Source: JACCXG01 sp963834305 (GTDB lineage Bacteria > Acidobacteriota > Vicinamibacteria > Vicinamibacterales > 2-12-FULL-66-21). Taken from it: a stretch of 64,000 nucleotides of DNA. The notes under the pieces are model-generated. The model worked only from the letters and a program-made list of their open reading frames with translations, did no database searches and was not told where the DNA came from. The translations under genes were made by a program, and so were the position numbers. Location of the stretch: positions 2,046,001 to 2,110,000 of the forward strand of contig CAWIAX010000002.1 of NCBI GenBank assembly GCA_963834305.1. The letters run 5' to 3'. Each line of letters opens with the position of its first letter. Position 1 is the first letter of the stretch. Below, in pieces: positions 9,856 through 20,019 of the stretch.

Positions 9856-10946
9856 TCCCCTTCCTGAAGCTCACGCCGGGCGAAGATGCGGCGGCCGTGG
9901 ACGGGGCCATCCGGCGTGTCGTGCAGCGGGGATGGTTCGTGCTCGGCCCCGAGCTCGAGGCATTCGAGCGGGAGTTCGCTGCTGCCTGCCAGGCGCCGCA
10001 CGCGGTCGGCGTCGGCACGGGGACGGATGCGCTGGCGATCGCCTTGCGCGCGCTCGGCATCGGCCCGGGCGACGAAGTGATCACCTCGCCGCTGTCGGCC
10101 GCCTACTCGGCGCTGGCAATCATGATGGCGGGGGCGAAGCCGGTGTTCGCGGATATCGATCCGCGGCGGCTGACGCTCGACCCGGACGCGGCGGCGGCCG
10201 CCGTCACCGCCCGCACCGCGGCCATCCTGCCGGTCCACCTCTACGGCCAGGCGGCGGACATGCCGGCGCTCGCCGCCGTGGCCGCGCGCCACGGCCTGGC
10301 GATTGTCGAGGACTGCTGCCAGGCCCACCTGGCCACCTGCGGCGGGCAGCCGGTCGGCAGCTTCGGCGCCGCCGCGGCCTACAGCTTCTACCCGACGAAG
10401 AACCTCGGCGCGCTCGGCGACGGCGGGGCGCTGACCACGCCCGACCCCGAGGTGGCGGCGCGCGCGGCGCGGCTGCGCAACGGCGGCCAGACCGAACGCT
10501 ACCGGCACGCGGAGTTCGGCGTGAACTCGCGCCTCGACGAGATCCAGGCCGCGATTCTCCGCGAGCGGCTGCAGCGCCTCCCGGGGTGGACGGCGCAGCG
10601 GCGCGTGCTGGCGCGCACCTATCGCGAGGCCCTGGCGGGCGTCCCGTCGATTGCCGTCCCGCCCGAGTGCGACGCCGGGCACGTCTATCACCTGTTCCCG
10701 GTGATGAGCCGCTCGCGCGACAGCCTCCAGCAGGCGCTGCGCGAGCGCGGCGTCGAGACGCTGATCCACTACCCGGTGCCCATCCCGCGCCAGCCGGCGC
10801 TCGAGCGCGAAGATCCGCGCCAGTGCCCGGTGGCCGACCGCATCGCCGGCGACGTGGTGTCGCTGCCGCTCTATCCGTCGCTCGACGACCGCACCGTACG
10901 GCAGGTCGCCGCAGCGGTGGCCGCGAGCGGCGGACCGGAGCGATGA
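9852..10946 (+). CDS. DegT/DnrJ/EryC1/StrS sugar aminotransferase
   Basis: A 364-aa PLP-dependent fold-type I aminotransferase acting on keto-sugar nucleotides. It begins VIPFLKLTPGEDAAAV and shows GVGTGTDALAIALRALGIGP, the cofactor-binding VEDCCQAHLA, and the Schiff-base lysine in SFYPTKNLGALGDGG. The C-terminus has NSRLDEIQAAILRERL and HYPVPIPRQPA. The intact frame and GTGA overlap with the upstream SDR indicate co-translation. It likely aminates the keto intermediate from a dehydratase to give an amino or diamino sugar for the surface glycan. Confidence 0.93.
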   Translation: MIPFLKLTPGEDAAAVDGAIRRVVQRGWFVLGPELEAFEREFAAACQAPHAVGVGTGTDALAIALRALGIGPGDEVITSPLSAAYSALAIMMAGAKPVFADIDPRRLTLDPDAAAAAVTARTAAILPVHLYGQAADMPALAAVAARHGLAIVEDCCQAHLATCGGQPVGSFGAAAAYSFYPTKNLGALGDGGALTTPDPEVAARAARLRNGGQTERYRHAEFGVNSRLDEIQAAILRERLQRLPGWTAQRRVLARTYREALAGVPSIAVPPECDAGHVYHLFPVMSRSRDSLQQALRERGVETLIHYPVPIPRQPALEREDPRQCPVADRIAGDVVSLPLYPSLDDRTVRQVAAAVAASGGPER

Positions 10947-12091
10947 CCGACGCGCCGGCCCACCTCCGGCGGATGCGGCGCGGGCGCCGCCTGGCGATCT
11001 TCGCGGCCATCCTGGTCGTTCAGTTCGGCGCGTTCGAGGCGGGGCTGCGCGTGTGGGGCAGCTCCGAAGCGGCGCCGTCGTTCCAGGGGCTGTTCGAAGA
11101 CGACCCGGCGGCCGGCTACCGGCTCAAGCCCAACGCCCGCGTCCGCTTCACGACCTCGGAGTTCGACAGCCAGATCAACATCAATGCGGCGGGCGTCCGC
11201 GACGACGAGGAGATCGGCCCGCGGCGGCCCGGCGAGCGCCGCATCGTCCTGCTCGGCGACTCGATCGTGCTGTCGGTCCAGGTCCCGATCGAGCAGACGT
11301 TCGGCAAGCTGCTCGAGGCGGATCTCAACCGCCGGTATCCCGGCGTGCGGCACCGCGTCATCAACGCCGGGGTGCAGGGCTACGGCCCCATCGAGGAGCA
11401 GCTGCAGTTCGATCGGATGGGCGCCGCGCTCGCGCCGGACCTGGTCATCACGTTCATCTTCGTCGGCAACGACGCCGAGGAGGCCTACGGATCGCGGGCG
11501 AAGCTCGACCCCGCCGCGCGCGACGCCGCCGATGTCGTGGCCGACTCGCTCGTCACGCGCCTGCGGCGCCTGGTGCGGCGCAGCATGGTGCTGCAGATCG
11601 CGACGCTGCGGCTGACCACGGCCACCTCGCGCTTCAGCAGCCTGACGCCGCCGGAGCCGCCGCTGCAAAGCTACGCGAGGAACCCGGCACCCCGCATTGC
11701 GGAGGGATTGGCCATCGCACGCCGCTCGGTCGAGGCGATCGCCGCACAGTCGGCGGTACTCGGCGCGCGCAGCGCCGTGGTCCTGGTGCCCGCCCGCCTG
11801 CAGGTGGACGAGGGGGACTATGGCCGCCTCCGCGAGATCGTGCGGCAGTCGGGCGGCGAGCTCGTCCGCGACGCGGCCTCGGAGCGCTTCGACGAGGCGC
11901 TCGCGCCCGTGCCGATCCCGCGCCTGGATGTGCTGCCGGCCATGCGCCGCGCCCTGCCGGGGCCGGACCTCTTCTTCCAGACCACCGTGCACCTGACCCC
12001 CCGGGGCCACCGGGTCGTGGCCGATGCGCTGGCCGCGTTCATCACGTCGCAGCAGCTGCTCGAGCCTGACCGGCCGGCCGCGTCGCGCTGA
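10943..12091 (+). CDS. Membrane-anchored SGNH-hydrolase-like protein (AlgX/AlgJ-like role)
   Basis: A 382-aa protein with one N-terminal membrane helix (LAIFAAILVVQFGAFEAGL), followed by an extracytoplasmic SGNH domain: block I LLGDSIVLSVQV (GDS), block II INAGVQGYGPIEEQ, block III FVGNDAEEAY (GND) and the C-terminal HLTPRGHRVV supplying His. The MBOAT acyltransferase follows 15 bp downstream, the pairing seen in alginate-type O-acetylation systems, where MBOAT moves acetyl groups across the membrane and the SGNH protein transfers them to polysaccharide. It overlaps the aminotransferase stop. Confidence 0.85.
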   Translation: MTDAPAHLRRMRRGRRLAIFAAILVVQFGAFEAGLRVWGSSEAAPSFQGLFEDDPAAGYRLKPNARVRFTTSEFDSQININAAGVRDDEEIGPRRPGERRIVLLGDSIVLSVQVPIEQTFGKLLEADLNRRYPGVRHRVINAGVQGYGPIEEQLQFDRMGAALAPDLVITFIFVGNDAEEAYGSRAKLDPAARDAADVVADSLVTRLRRLVRRSMVLQIATLRLTTATSRFSSLTPPEPPLQSYARNPAPRIAEGLAIARRSVEAIAAQSAVLGARSAVVLVPARLQVDEGDYGRLREIVRQSGGELVRDAASERFDEALAPVPIPRLDVLPAMRRALPGPDLFFQTTVHLTPRGHRVVADALAAFITSQQLLEPDRPAASR

Positions 12092-12106
12092 CCGGACCAC
12101 GCGCCG

Positions 12107-13525
12107 ATGCTGTTCAACTCGCTCCACTTCATCTGGTTCTTCGCGGTCGTCTATGCCGTCTACCGGTGGCTCCCCCACCGGGGGCAGAACTGGCTGCTGC
12201 TGGCGGCGAGCTACTACTTCTATGCCGCGTGGGACTGGCGGTTCCTCGGCCTGCTGCTCGCGTCCACCGCGGTGGATTACACCTGCGCGCTGTGGATGGC
12301 GCGGGCGGAGGAGCGGCGGACGCGGCGCGCGCTGCTCGTCGTCAGCCTGGGCTTCAGCCTCGCCATGCTCGGGTTCTTCAAGTACTTCAACTTCTTCGCC
12401 GACAACCTCGACGTGCTGTTCGGCACGATCGGCTGGCACGTCGACTTCGTCACGCTGCGCATCCTGCTCCCGGTCGGCATCTCGTTCTATACCTTCGCCA
12501 CGATGAGCTACGTGATCGACGTCTACCGGCGCGAGATTCCGGCGACGCGCGACCTGCTCGACTTCGCCGTCTTCGTCGCCTATTTCCCGCACCTGGTCGC
12601 CGGCCCGATCCTGCGCGCCTCGCGGCTGCTGCCGCAGATTCACGCGCCGCGGGTGATCACGCCCGAGCAGCTGCGCGACGGCGCCTGGCTCATCGCGTGG
12701 GGCTACTTCCAGAAGGTCTACGTGGCCGACAACGTCGCCGCCATCGCCAACGCCGTGTTCAACAGCGAAGGTCCGCTGACCGGGGTGAACGTGCTGATCG
12801 GCGCCTACGCGTTCGCGTTCCAGATTTATGGCGACTTCGCCGGATACTCGAACATCGCCCGCGGCACCTCGAAGCTGATGGGCATCGAGCTGCTCGAGAA
12901 CTTCCGCTTCCCGTACTTCGTCCGGACGCCGCAGGCCTTCTGGCGCAACTGGCACATCAGCCTGTCGACCTGGCTGCGCGACTACCTCTACATCCCGCTC
13001 GGCGGCAGCCGCGGGCCGGAGCGGCGGACGCTGCGCAACCTGATGATCACGATGGTGCTCGGCGGGCTCTGGCACGGCGCCGCCTGGACGTTCGTGGCCT
13101 GGGGCGTCTTCCACGGGCTCCTCCTGATCCTGTATCGCCAGCTCGCCCGGGAGCGCGCCGCGGCGCGCTGGATGGGGGGCGACGGGCTCGTCCAGCAGGT
13201 CACGAGCTGGGCGGTGATGTTCCACCTGACCTGCTACGGCTGGCTGATCTTCCGGGCACGCTCGGCGCCGCACCTGTGGAGCCTGACCGCCGCGCTGGCC
13301 ACGAACTTCGCGCCGTCGAGCCTCCAGCCGGCGCTCGTTACCCCGCTGCTGCTCTACGTGATGCCGCTGCTCGTGGTCCATGCCTGCGAGGCGTATTACG
13401 AGAACGTGCTCATCGTGCGGCACCTGCCCGTGGGGGTGCGCTACTCTGTCTACGCCGCCACGCTCTACCTGATCCTGTTGTTCGGCAATTTCGGCGGCTC
13501 CGATTTCATTTACTTCCAGTTCTGA
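12107..13525 (+). CDS. MBOAT O-acyltransferase (AlgI/DltB-like)
   Basis: A 472-aa polytopic MBOAT protein. The N-terminus LFNSLHFIWFFAVVYAVYRWLP is typical of AlgI. Later signatures are GFFKYFNFF, PVGISFYTFATMSYVIDVYR, and the active-site region FWRNWHISLSTWLRDYLYIP followed by GGLWHGAAWTFVAWGVFHG with the conserved His. It is full length and intact. It likely supplies activated acyl (acetyl) groups from the cytoplasm to the adjacent SGNH protein for decorating the exported polysaccharide. Confidence 0.95.
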   Translation: MLFNSLHFIWFFAVVYAVYRWLPHRGQNWLLLAASYYFYAAWDWRFLGLLLASTAVDYTCALWMARAEERRTRRALLVVSLGFSLAMLGFFKYFNFFADNLDVLFGTIGWHVDFVTLRILLPVGISFYTFATMSYVIDVYRREIPATRDLLDFAVFVAYFPHLVAGPILRASRLLPQIHAPRVITPEQLRDGAWLIAWGYFQKVYVADNVAAIANAVFNSEGPLTGVNVLIGAYAFAFQIYGDFAGYSNIARGTSKLMGIELLENFRFPYFVRTPQAFWRNWHISLSTWLRDYLYIPLGGSRGPERRTLRNLMITMVLGGLWHGAAWTFVAWGVFHGLLLILYRQLARERAAARWMGGDGLVQQVTSWAVMFHLTCYGWLIFRARSAPHLWSLTAALATNFAPSSLQPALVTPLLLYVMPLLVVHACEAYYENVLIVRHLPVGVRYSVYAATLYLILLFGNFGGSDFIYFQF

Positions 13526-16009
13526 TGACACCCGCGCAGCTGCTGTCGCTCGCCGTCGTCGCGTGGCTGCCGGGCGCCGTGATCTTCCGGCTGCCGGCCG
13601 GCGGGCGCGACACCCGTGCCGGAATCGACGCCGAAGAGCGCGTCTTCTGGAGCGTCATCCTCAGCCTGTGCGTGTCGCTGTCGGTGGTGCTGGCGCTCGC
13701 GGCGGCGCACCGCTACACCTTTGCCCGCCTGCTGATTGCCGACGGGGTGATCGCGCTGGCGCTGGCGGCCCTCTCGCGGTTCCGGCTGCGGCTGGGCCCG
13801 GCCGCCCGCCGGCCCGGGCCGTGGAGCCTGCTGCCCGTGGCGCTCGTCCTGCTCGGGCTGTGGCGGTTCTTTCCCGCATCGGAGTACGTGATGGGCGGGA
13901 AGGATCCCGGCGTCTACATCAACGAGGGCATCCAGATCGCCCAGCGCGGGACGCTCGTCTACGACGACCCGGTGGTGGCGGCCGTCCCGCCCGGCGCCCG
14001 GGACCTGTTCTTCCCGTCGCACCAGCGCACCGACTACTACAGCGTCCGCTTCATGGGGTTCTGGATCCAGAACCCGGAATCCGGCGCCGTCGTCGGGCAG
14101 TTCCCGCACCTGTTTCCCGCCTCGATTGCCATCGGCTACGGCATCGACGGCCTGAGCGGCGCGCGCAAGACGTCCGGCGTCTGGGCCATCCTCGGGCTGC
14201 TCGCGGTCTACTTCGCGGCACGGCGGATTGTCGGGAACACCGCGGCGGGGGCCGCCGCGGCGCTGCTGGCGCTGCACGTCATCCAGGTGTGGTTCGCGCG
14301 CTACCCGAATGCCGAAGTGGTGATGCAGGCGCTGCTGTTCGCGGCCATGCTCGCCTCGGCGCGCGCCCATGCGGACGACGACCGCTTCTTCGGCCCGGTG
14401 GCGGGCGGCCTGCTCGGGCTGCTGCTGTTCCTCAGGTTCGACGCCGTGCTCGGCATTGCCGCGGTCGGGGCGGCGATCGTGCTCTCCGTGCTGCGCGGCG
14501 GCCGGCTGCAGTGGCCGTTCGTGGCGGTGCTCGCCGCCGCGGCCGGCCTCGCCGTGCCGTATTTTGCCGGGCCCCTGCGCGGCTACGCCGACCTGCCCAT
14601 CGTGTGGCTCACGCACCTGCGCTGGTGGATGTATGCCCTGCTCGCGGCTGCCGCGGCCCTGGCGGGCGTGGCGCTGGCCGCAGGGGCGCGGTGGCCCGCG
14701 GCGCGGCGCGCCGTGGCATTCGCGCCGGTTGTGCTCGGGGCGGCGCTGGCCGCCGGCGCCGTGTACGCGCTCAACTACCGGCACCCGGCCGGCAAGCTGG
14801 CGGAACACGACGCCTACGCGCTGCGGACGTTCACCTACCTCTACGCCACGCTCCCGGCGATCGTGGCCGCCCTCATCGGGTTCGTCACCACGGCACGCCG
14901 CACGTTCTGGCGGGCGCCGGAAGTGTTCGTCTCGGTCGCGCTGTTCGCGTGCTTCTTCTTCTACAAGATCCGGATCGTCCCCGAGCACTTCTGGATGACC
15001 CGGCGCTTCCTCCCGGTCATCCTGCCGGGCGTGCTCATCTTTGCCTGTGCGGCGGCCACCTACGGCCTGCGGCGCACCGGGGTCAGGCGGGGCCTGAGCG
15101 CGGCGATTGGCGGCGCCTTTCTGGTGCTGCTCGGGAGCCATTACGTGCGGGTTGCCCGTCCGGTGACCGAACACGTCGAATACGCCGGCATCATCCCGCA
15201 GCTCGAGCGCCTGGCCGGCCGGATCGGCGACACCGACCTGCTGCTGGTCGAATCGCGCGATTCCGGGTCCGACGTCCACGTGCTCGGCCTGCCGCTCGCC
15301 TACATCTACGCGCGCAACGTCCTGCTGCTGTCGTCGGCCCGGCCCGAGGCGCGCAGCTTCGTTCCGTTCCTGGAATGGGCGCGCAGCCGCTACGCGCGCG
15401 TGCTATTTCCTGGGCGGCGGCGGCACCGAGCTGCTGTCGCGGCACTGGGGCGCGACCGCGGTGGCCAGCGAGCGCTTCCAGGTGCCCGAATACGAATCCA
15501 TCGTCAATGCCTTTCCCCGCTACGTCCGGCGCAAGGAGTTCGACTTCGGCCTCTACGAGCTGGCGCCGGCGCCGCCGGCCCGGGGCCCGTTCGACCTCGA
15601 CGTCGGCATCCGCGACGACCTGCACGTCGTGCGCTTCCACGCCAAGGAGGCGGCCGACAGCCGGACGATGCGATGGACGCAGCGGCAGTCGTTCGTGTCG
15701 GTGCCGGCCTTCCCGGCGGGCGGACGCGAGGTGGTCATCGTGATGAGCGCCGGGGGGCGGCCGCCGGCGGCGCCGCCGGCCGAGGTGACCGTGCGCCTGA
15801 ACGACCGGGTGCTCGGGTCCGTCCAGGTGACGGACGGCTTCCAGCCGTATACGTTCGCCATTCCTGCGGACGTCGCGGCGGAGGCCGCCGGCGCCGAGGA
15901 GCCGGCGCGGCTCGCGCTGGTGACCGCGGTGTGGAATCCGCAGCAGGTGCTCGGCTCGCCCGACAGCCGCGACCTCGGGGTCATGGTCGATCGCGTGCAG
16001 GTAAGATAG
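13525..16009 (+). CDS. Large polytopic GT39-like membrane protein (frameshift)
   Basis: A protein of about 827 aa. The first two thirds contain about a dozen hydrophobic helices with an acidic loop after helix 4 (VMGGKDPGVYINEGIQ) typical of GT-C transferases. The last third is a soluble, probably extracytoplasmic, domain ending VMVDRVQVR. One frameshift at 15403, where an inserted C turns GTAT into GCTAT, separates the membrane part from the YFLGGGGTELLS region. ATG at 13525 overlaps the MBOAT stop (TGATG). It is probably another lipid-donor-dependent glycosyltransferase; exact family membership is not certain. Confidence 0.7.
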
Positions 16010-16025
16010 CCGCCAGGCCGAGCCG

Positions 16026-17220
16026 ATGTTCGAACACCTCCAGATCTACGACCGGCGCGACCGGCGGCTGGTCGGCGTCGCGGACCTGGCGCTGCGGCTG
16101 GCGGCGCCCGCCGTACGGATCGGGCGCGGCGCGCCGGCGCGGCCGCCGCAGCGCATCCTGCTGCTCCGGCTCGAGCGGATCGGCGATCTCCTGATGACCC
16201 TCGAGGCGATCGACGACGTGCGGCAGGCCGCCCCGCGCGCCCGGATCGACCTGGTCGTGGGCAGCTGGAATCTCGAGCTGGCGGCGGGCATCCGCGGAAT
16301 CGACCACGTCGAGGCGCTCGATGCGGCGTGGCTGTCGCGCGAAGGCGCCGGGCTGCCGCTCGGGGGGATGCTGCAGCGCGCCCGCGCCTGGCGCGGCCGG
16401 CATTACGACCTGGCGGTCAACTTCGAGCCCGACATCCGCAGCAATCTGGTCCTCGCCGCGTCGCGGGCGAGGCGGCTGGCCGGCTTTGCCAGCGGCGGCG
16501 GCGGGGCGCTGCTCGACCTGGCGCTGCCGTATCGGCCGCGGGATCATACCGCCGCGAACGCCCGGCGGCTGGTGGCGGCGGTCCTGGACGTGCCGCCGCG
16601 CAGCGCTGCCGCGCGCCTCGCGATCACGGCGGAGGCGGCACACGCCGCGGCAGGGCGGCTGTCGGAACGGCCGCGGCCGCTCGTCGGGGTGCACGTGAGC
16701 GGCGGACGCGCCATCAAGCAGTGGCCGCCGGAGCGGTTCGCGGAACTGGCCCGCCGCCTGGTCCGGGCGCGCGGCGGCACCATCGTGCTGACGGGTGGCG
16801 CGGCGGACCGGCCGCTGGTGGACCAGGTCGCGGGAGCGCTTCGGGGGAGTCGAGGTGGTCGACGTGGCGGGCGAGCTCGACCTGCCGGGTCTTGCGGCGC
16901 TCCTCTCGCGGCTCGACCTGCTCGTCACCGGCGATACCGGGCCGATGCATCTGGCCGCGGCGGTGGGCACGCCAACCGTCGCGGTTTTCGGTCCGTCGGA
17001 TCCGGTCCGCTATGCGCCACGGGACGCGATGCACCAGGTCGTGCGCATCGACCTGCCGTGCAGCCCGTGCAACCGCATCCGCCTGCCGCCCGAGCGCTGC
17101 ACCGGCCACACCCCGGACTGCCTCGCGGGCGTGGACGTCGAGATGGTCTACCGCGCGGTCGAGGCCGCGCTCGATCGCTCCAGGACGCCGCCTGTGCCGT
17201 CCGCACTGGCGCGGGGATAG
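16026..17220 (+). CDS. GT9 (heptosyltransferase-like) glycosyltransferase (frameshift)
   Basis: An ADP-heptose:LPS heptosyltransferase-family protein of about 398 aa. It has the N-terminal RILLLRLERIGDLLMTLEAI motif region, VGVHVSGGRAIKQWPPERFAELA, and the donor-site LLVTGDTGPMHLAAAVGTPTVAVFGP, which are hallmarks of GT9. The closing cysteine-containing segment IDLPCSPCNRI is also typical. An extra G near 16848 breaks the frame at ALRGVEVVDVAGE. ATG at 16026 follows a TAAGAT stretch at 16002-16007 that could be a -10. It suggests an LPS-like or heptose-containing surface glycan. Confidence 0.88.
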
Positions 17221-17270
17221 CCACCCTGGACGCCGCCCTTTCCCTCGACTCCCGCGGCGCCGAACGGCGC

Positions 17271-19052
17271 GTGCGCCTGGCCGCCTATCTCGACGCCGAC
17301 GCGGAGGAAGCCTCGGCTCGCGAGGCGCACGCCTGGATCAAGTCGCTGCGCCTGGCGCGGGTGGACGGCGGGACGTTCCGCGAGCGCTTCACCTATCGCG
17401 GCGACAGCCTGTGGTGGTTCGCCGAGCTCTACCTGCACAAGGAGCGCGAGGTGCTCGCCCTGTTCCGCGCGATCCATGCGGCGCAGGCGCTGCTCGATCG
17501 CGAAGCGCCGTCCCGCATCCGCTTCGAGGACGGCGGCCGGGTGGCGCAGGTGGTCCTGCCCCAGCTCGCCGCTGCGCGCGGCGTCGGCTACGCCGGGCCG
17601 CGGCCGGCGCGGCCGGGACGCCTCGGTATGGATGCCCGGAGCACGGCCCTGGTGCTGGCGGCGCTGGCGTCTCCGGGGCGCCCGAGGCATCAGCCGGCGA
17701 TGGCGGGAAGCACCGTGGCGGCGTTCGTGCACCGCGCCTTCTGGCGCGGCGCCGCGGCGGACGGCAGCGCCGAGTCCTACATCGGTCCCGTGCTGCAGGC
17801 GCTCGAGGCGCGGCTGCCGGGCGGCGGCCTTCGCTACGTCGGGGTCGGGCCGGCAACGAACTTCCGTGCGCGGCGGTGGTGGCGGACGGGCACCGCTCCC
17901 GCCGGCGGGGTCCAGCCGATCGAAGCGCTCGTGCCCCGGGTCGCGCTGGCCGGATCTTCCGGGATCTGGGCGGCGCGCCACGCCATGCGCCGGGCGATGG
18001 CGGGGAGCGACGATCTGCGGACGGCCGCGGTCATCAACGGGTGCGACTGCTGGCCGATCGTATCCGGCGCCCTGGCCGGCGTGGCGCTGCTCCAGTTCCC
18101 CTGGTCGGCGCGGGCGATGGACGAAGCGGGGGCCGCCCTCGACGCACTGTGCCCGGCCGTCGCGGTGACGTACGCGGAGGCGGGCGGCTGGGGGCGGGCG
18201 CTCGCGCTCGAAGCGCGGCGGCGGCGCATCCCGCTGGCGGGGCTGCAGCACGGCTTCATCTACCGGCACTGGCTCAACTACCGGCACGAGGCCGACGAGA
18301 TGGGGCCGCCCGCGCCCGGCTCGCCGGATGCCGGGTTTCCCCTGCCCACGGCCACCCTGGTCTTCGACCAGTACGCGGCGCGGCATCTGCGCGAGGCCGG
18401 CCGTTTCCCGGCGCCGGCCGTCCGCGTCACCGGCAGCCCGCGGCTCGACGGGCTGGCGGCGACGTTCCGCGGCCTCGACGCCGCCGCCGTGGACGCGGCG
18501 CGCGCCGGCGCCGGCGCGGGGCCCGGCCGGCCCCTGGTGCTGCTCGTGACGAAATATGCGGAGGCACGCGAGGTGCTGCCGCCGCTGCTCGACGCGGTCC
18601 GCGGCCTGCCCGACATGCAGCTGGCCATCAAGGCGCATCCCGCCGAAACGCCCGAACCCTACGAGGCCGCCGCCGCCGGCCTGGCCAACGTCCGGGTGCT
18701 CCCCGCCAGCGCGCCGCTGGCCCCGCTGCTGCGCGCGAGCCAGGCGGTGGTGACCGTGAACTCCACGGTCGCGCTGGACGGACTGACCCTCGGCGTCCCG
18801 GCGATGACCATCGGATTGCCCAACAATCTCAGCCCGTTCGTCGCGGCCGGCGCTATCGCCGGCGCCCGAACGCCCGATGAAATGGGAAGGACGCTGCGGC
18901 GCCTCCTGTATGATGAAGGATTCAGGCAGCGACTGATCGCGACGGCGGCCGCCCTCGTCGCGGAGTACCGCATGGCGCCGGACGGCGGCGCCGCGGACCG
19001 ATCGGCATCGGCCGTGCTCGAGCTCGTCGGGCCGCCGCGTAACCAGGAGTAA
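17271..19052 (+). CDS. Surface-carbohydrate biosynthesis protein, GT-B-like, function unknown
   Basis: A protein of about 593 aa that I do not recognise with certainty. The second half looks like a GT-B/CDP-glycerol-transferase or capsule-synthesis fold: GLQHGFIYRHWLNYRHEADE, VTGSPRLDGLAATF, LAIKAHPAETPEPYE, and VTVNSTVALDGLTLGVPAMT near the end. The first half (about 250 aa) has no motif I can name. The start is uncertain: GTG at 17271 is the first clear start codon, but the frame is open back to the GT9 gene. Its place between GT9 and an epimerase argues for glycan assembly or capsule-like polymer transfer. Confidence 0.6.
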   Translation: MRLAAYLDADAEEASAREAHAWIKSLRLARVDGGTFRERFTYRGDSLWWFAELYLHKEREVLALFRAIHAAQALLDREAPSRIRFEDGGRVAQVVLPQLAAARGVGYAGPRPARPGRLGMDARSTALVLAALASPGRPRHQPAMAGSTVAAFVHRAFWRGAAADGSAESYIGPVLQALEARLPGGGLRYVGVGPATNFRARRWWRTGTAPAGGVQPIEALVPRVALAGSSGIWAARHAMRRAMAGSDDLRTAAVINGCDCWPIVSGALAGVALLQFPWSARAMDEAGAALDALCPAVAVTYAEAGGWGRALALEARRRRIPLAGLQHGFIYRHWLNYRHEADEMGPPAPGSPDAGFPLPTATLVFDQYAARHLREAGRFPAPAVRVTGSPRLDGLAATFRGLDAAAVDAARAGAGAGPGRPLVLLVTKYAEAREVLPPLLDAVRGLPDMQLAIKAHPAETPEPYEAAAAGLANVRVLPASAPLAPLLRASQAVVTVNSTVALDGLTLGVPAMTIGLPNNLSPFVAAGAIAGARTPDEMGRTLRRLLYDEGFRQRLIATAAALVAEYRMAPDGGAADRSASAVLELVGPPRNQE

Positions 19053-19057
19053 CAGAC

Positions 19058-20019
19058 GTGCGTGTGCTCATCACCGGCGGCGCCGGCTTCGTCGGCTCGC
19101 ATCTCGCGGAGGCGCTGCTCGAGCGCGGCGACGAAGTGTTCGTGCTCGACAACCTGTCGACCGGCTCGATCGACAACATCAACCACCTGAAGCCGCACCC
19201 GAAGTTCCACTACACGATCGACACCGTCACCAACGAGCCGCTGCTCGCCGAGATGATCGACCGGTGCGACACGGTGTCCACCTCGCCGCCGCCGTCGGCG
19301 TCAAGCTCATCGTCGAGCAGCCGGTGCACACGATCGAGACCAACGTGCACGGCACCGAGGTCGTCCTCAAGCACGCCGCCAAGAAGAAGAAGCTGGTGCT
19401 GATCGCCTCGACCTCCGAGGTCTACGGCAAGAGCGCCGACGTCCCCTTCAGCGAGGATGCCGACCTGGTGCTCGGGCCGAGCTCCAAGCACCGCTGGGCC
19501 TACGCCTGCAGCAAGCTGATCGACGAGTTCCTGGCGCTCGCCTACTGGAAGGAGCGCAAGCTCCCGGTCATCATCGTGCGCCTCTTCAATACCGTCGGGC
19601 CGCGCCAGACCGGCCAGTACGGCATGGTCATCCCCAACTTCGTGCGCCAGGCGCTCGCGTCCCAGCCCATCACCGTGTTCGGCGACGGCAGCCAGAGCCG
19701 CAGCTTCACCTACGTTGGCGACGTGGTCCGCGCTGTGGTAGCCTTGATCGAGACGCCTGCGGCCATCGGGCAGGTCTTCAACATCGGCAACGGCCAGGAA
19801 ATCTCGATCAACGCGCTGGCCGAAAAAGTCAAGGCGCTGAGCGGCAGCACCTCGGATATCGTGCGCATCCCGTACGAACAGGCCTACGAGGCCGGCTTCG
19901 AGGACATGCCCCGGCGGGTGCCGGACATCTCCAAGATCAGCGGGCTCATCGGCTACGCCCCCACCGTGGACCTCGACGAGATCCTGACGCGCGTGATCGA
20001 CTTCACCCGGACTCAATGA
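19058..20019 (+). CDS. Extended SDR NAD-dependent epimerase/dehydratase (frameshift)
   Basis: A UDP-glucuronate decarboxylase/UDP-glucose epimerase-like SDR of about 320 aa: VLITGGAGFVGSHLAEALL, the LDNLSTG motif, FHLAAAVGV, and an intact catalytic Y-A-C-S-K (RWAYACSKLIDEF). RLFNTVGPRQTGQYGM and FTYVGDVVRAVVAL close the fold. A T is missing near 19279 (GTGTCC should read GTGTTCC, restoring FHLAA). The GTG start has a good ribosome site (AGGAG) about 10 nt upstream. The stop overlaps the radical-SAM gene. Confidence 0.88.

Noticed and set aside
10871..13531. Very long open frame on the strand opposite the SGNH and MBOAT genes
   Set aside because: It is His/Arg/Glu-rich low-information sequence with no motifs, a typical GC-bias shadow of real genes. 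The same applies to other long antisense frames in the window.
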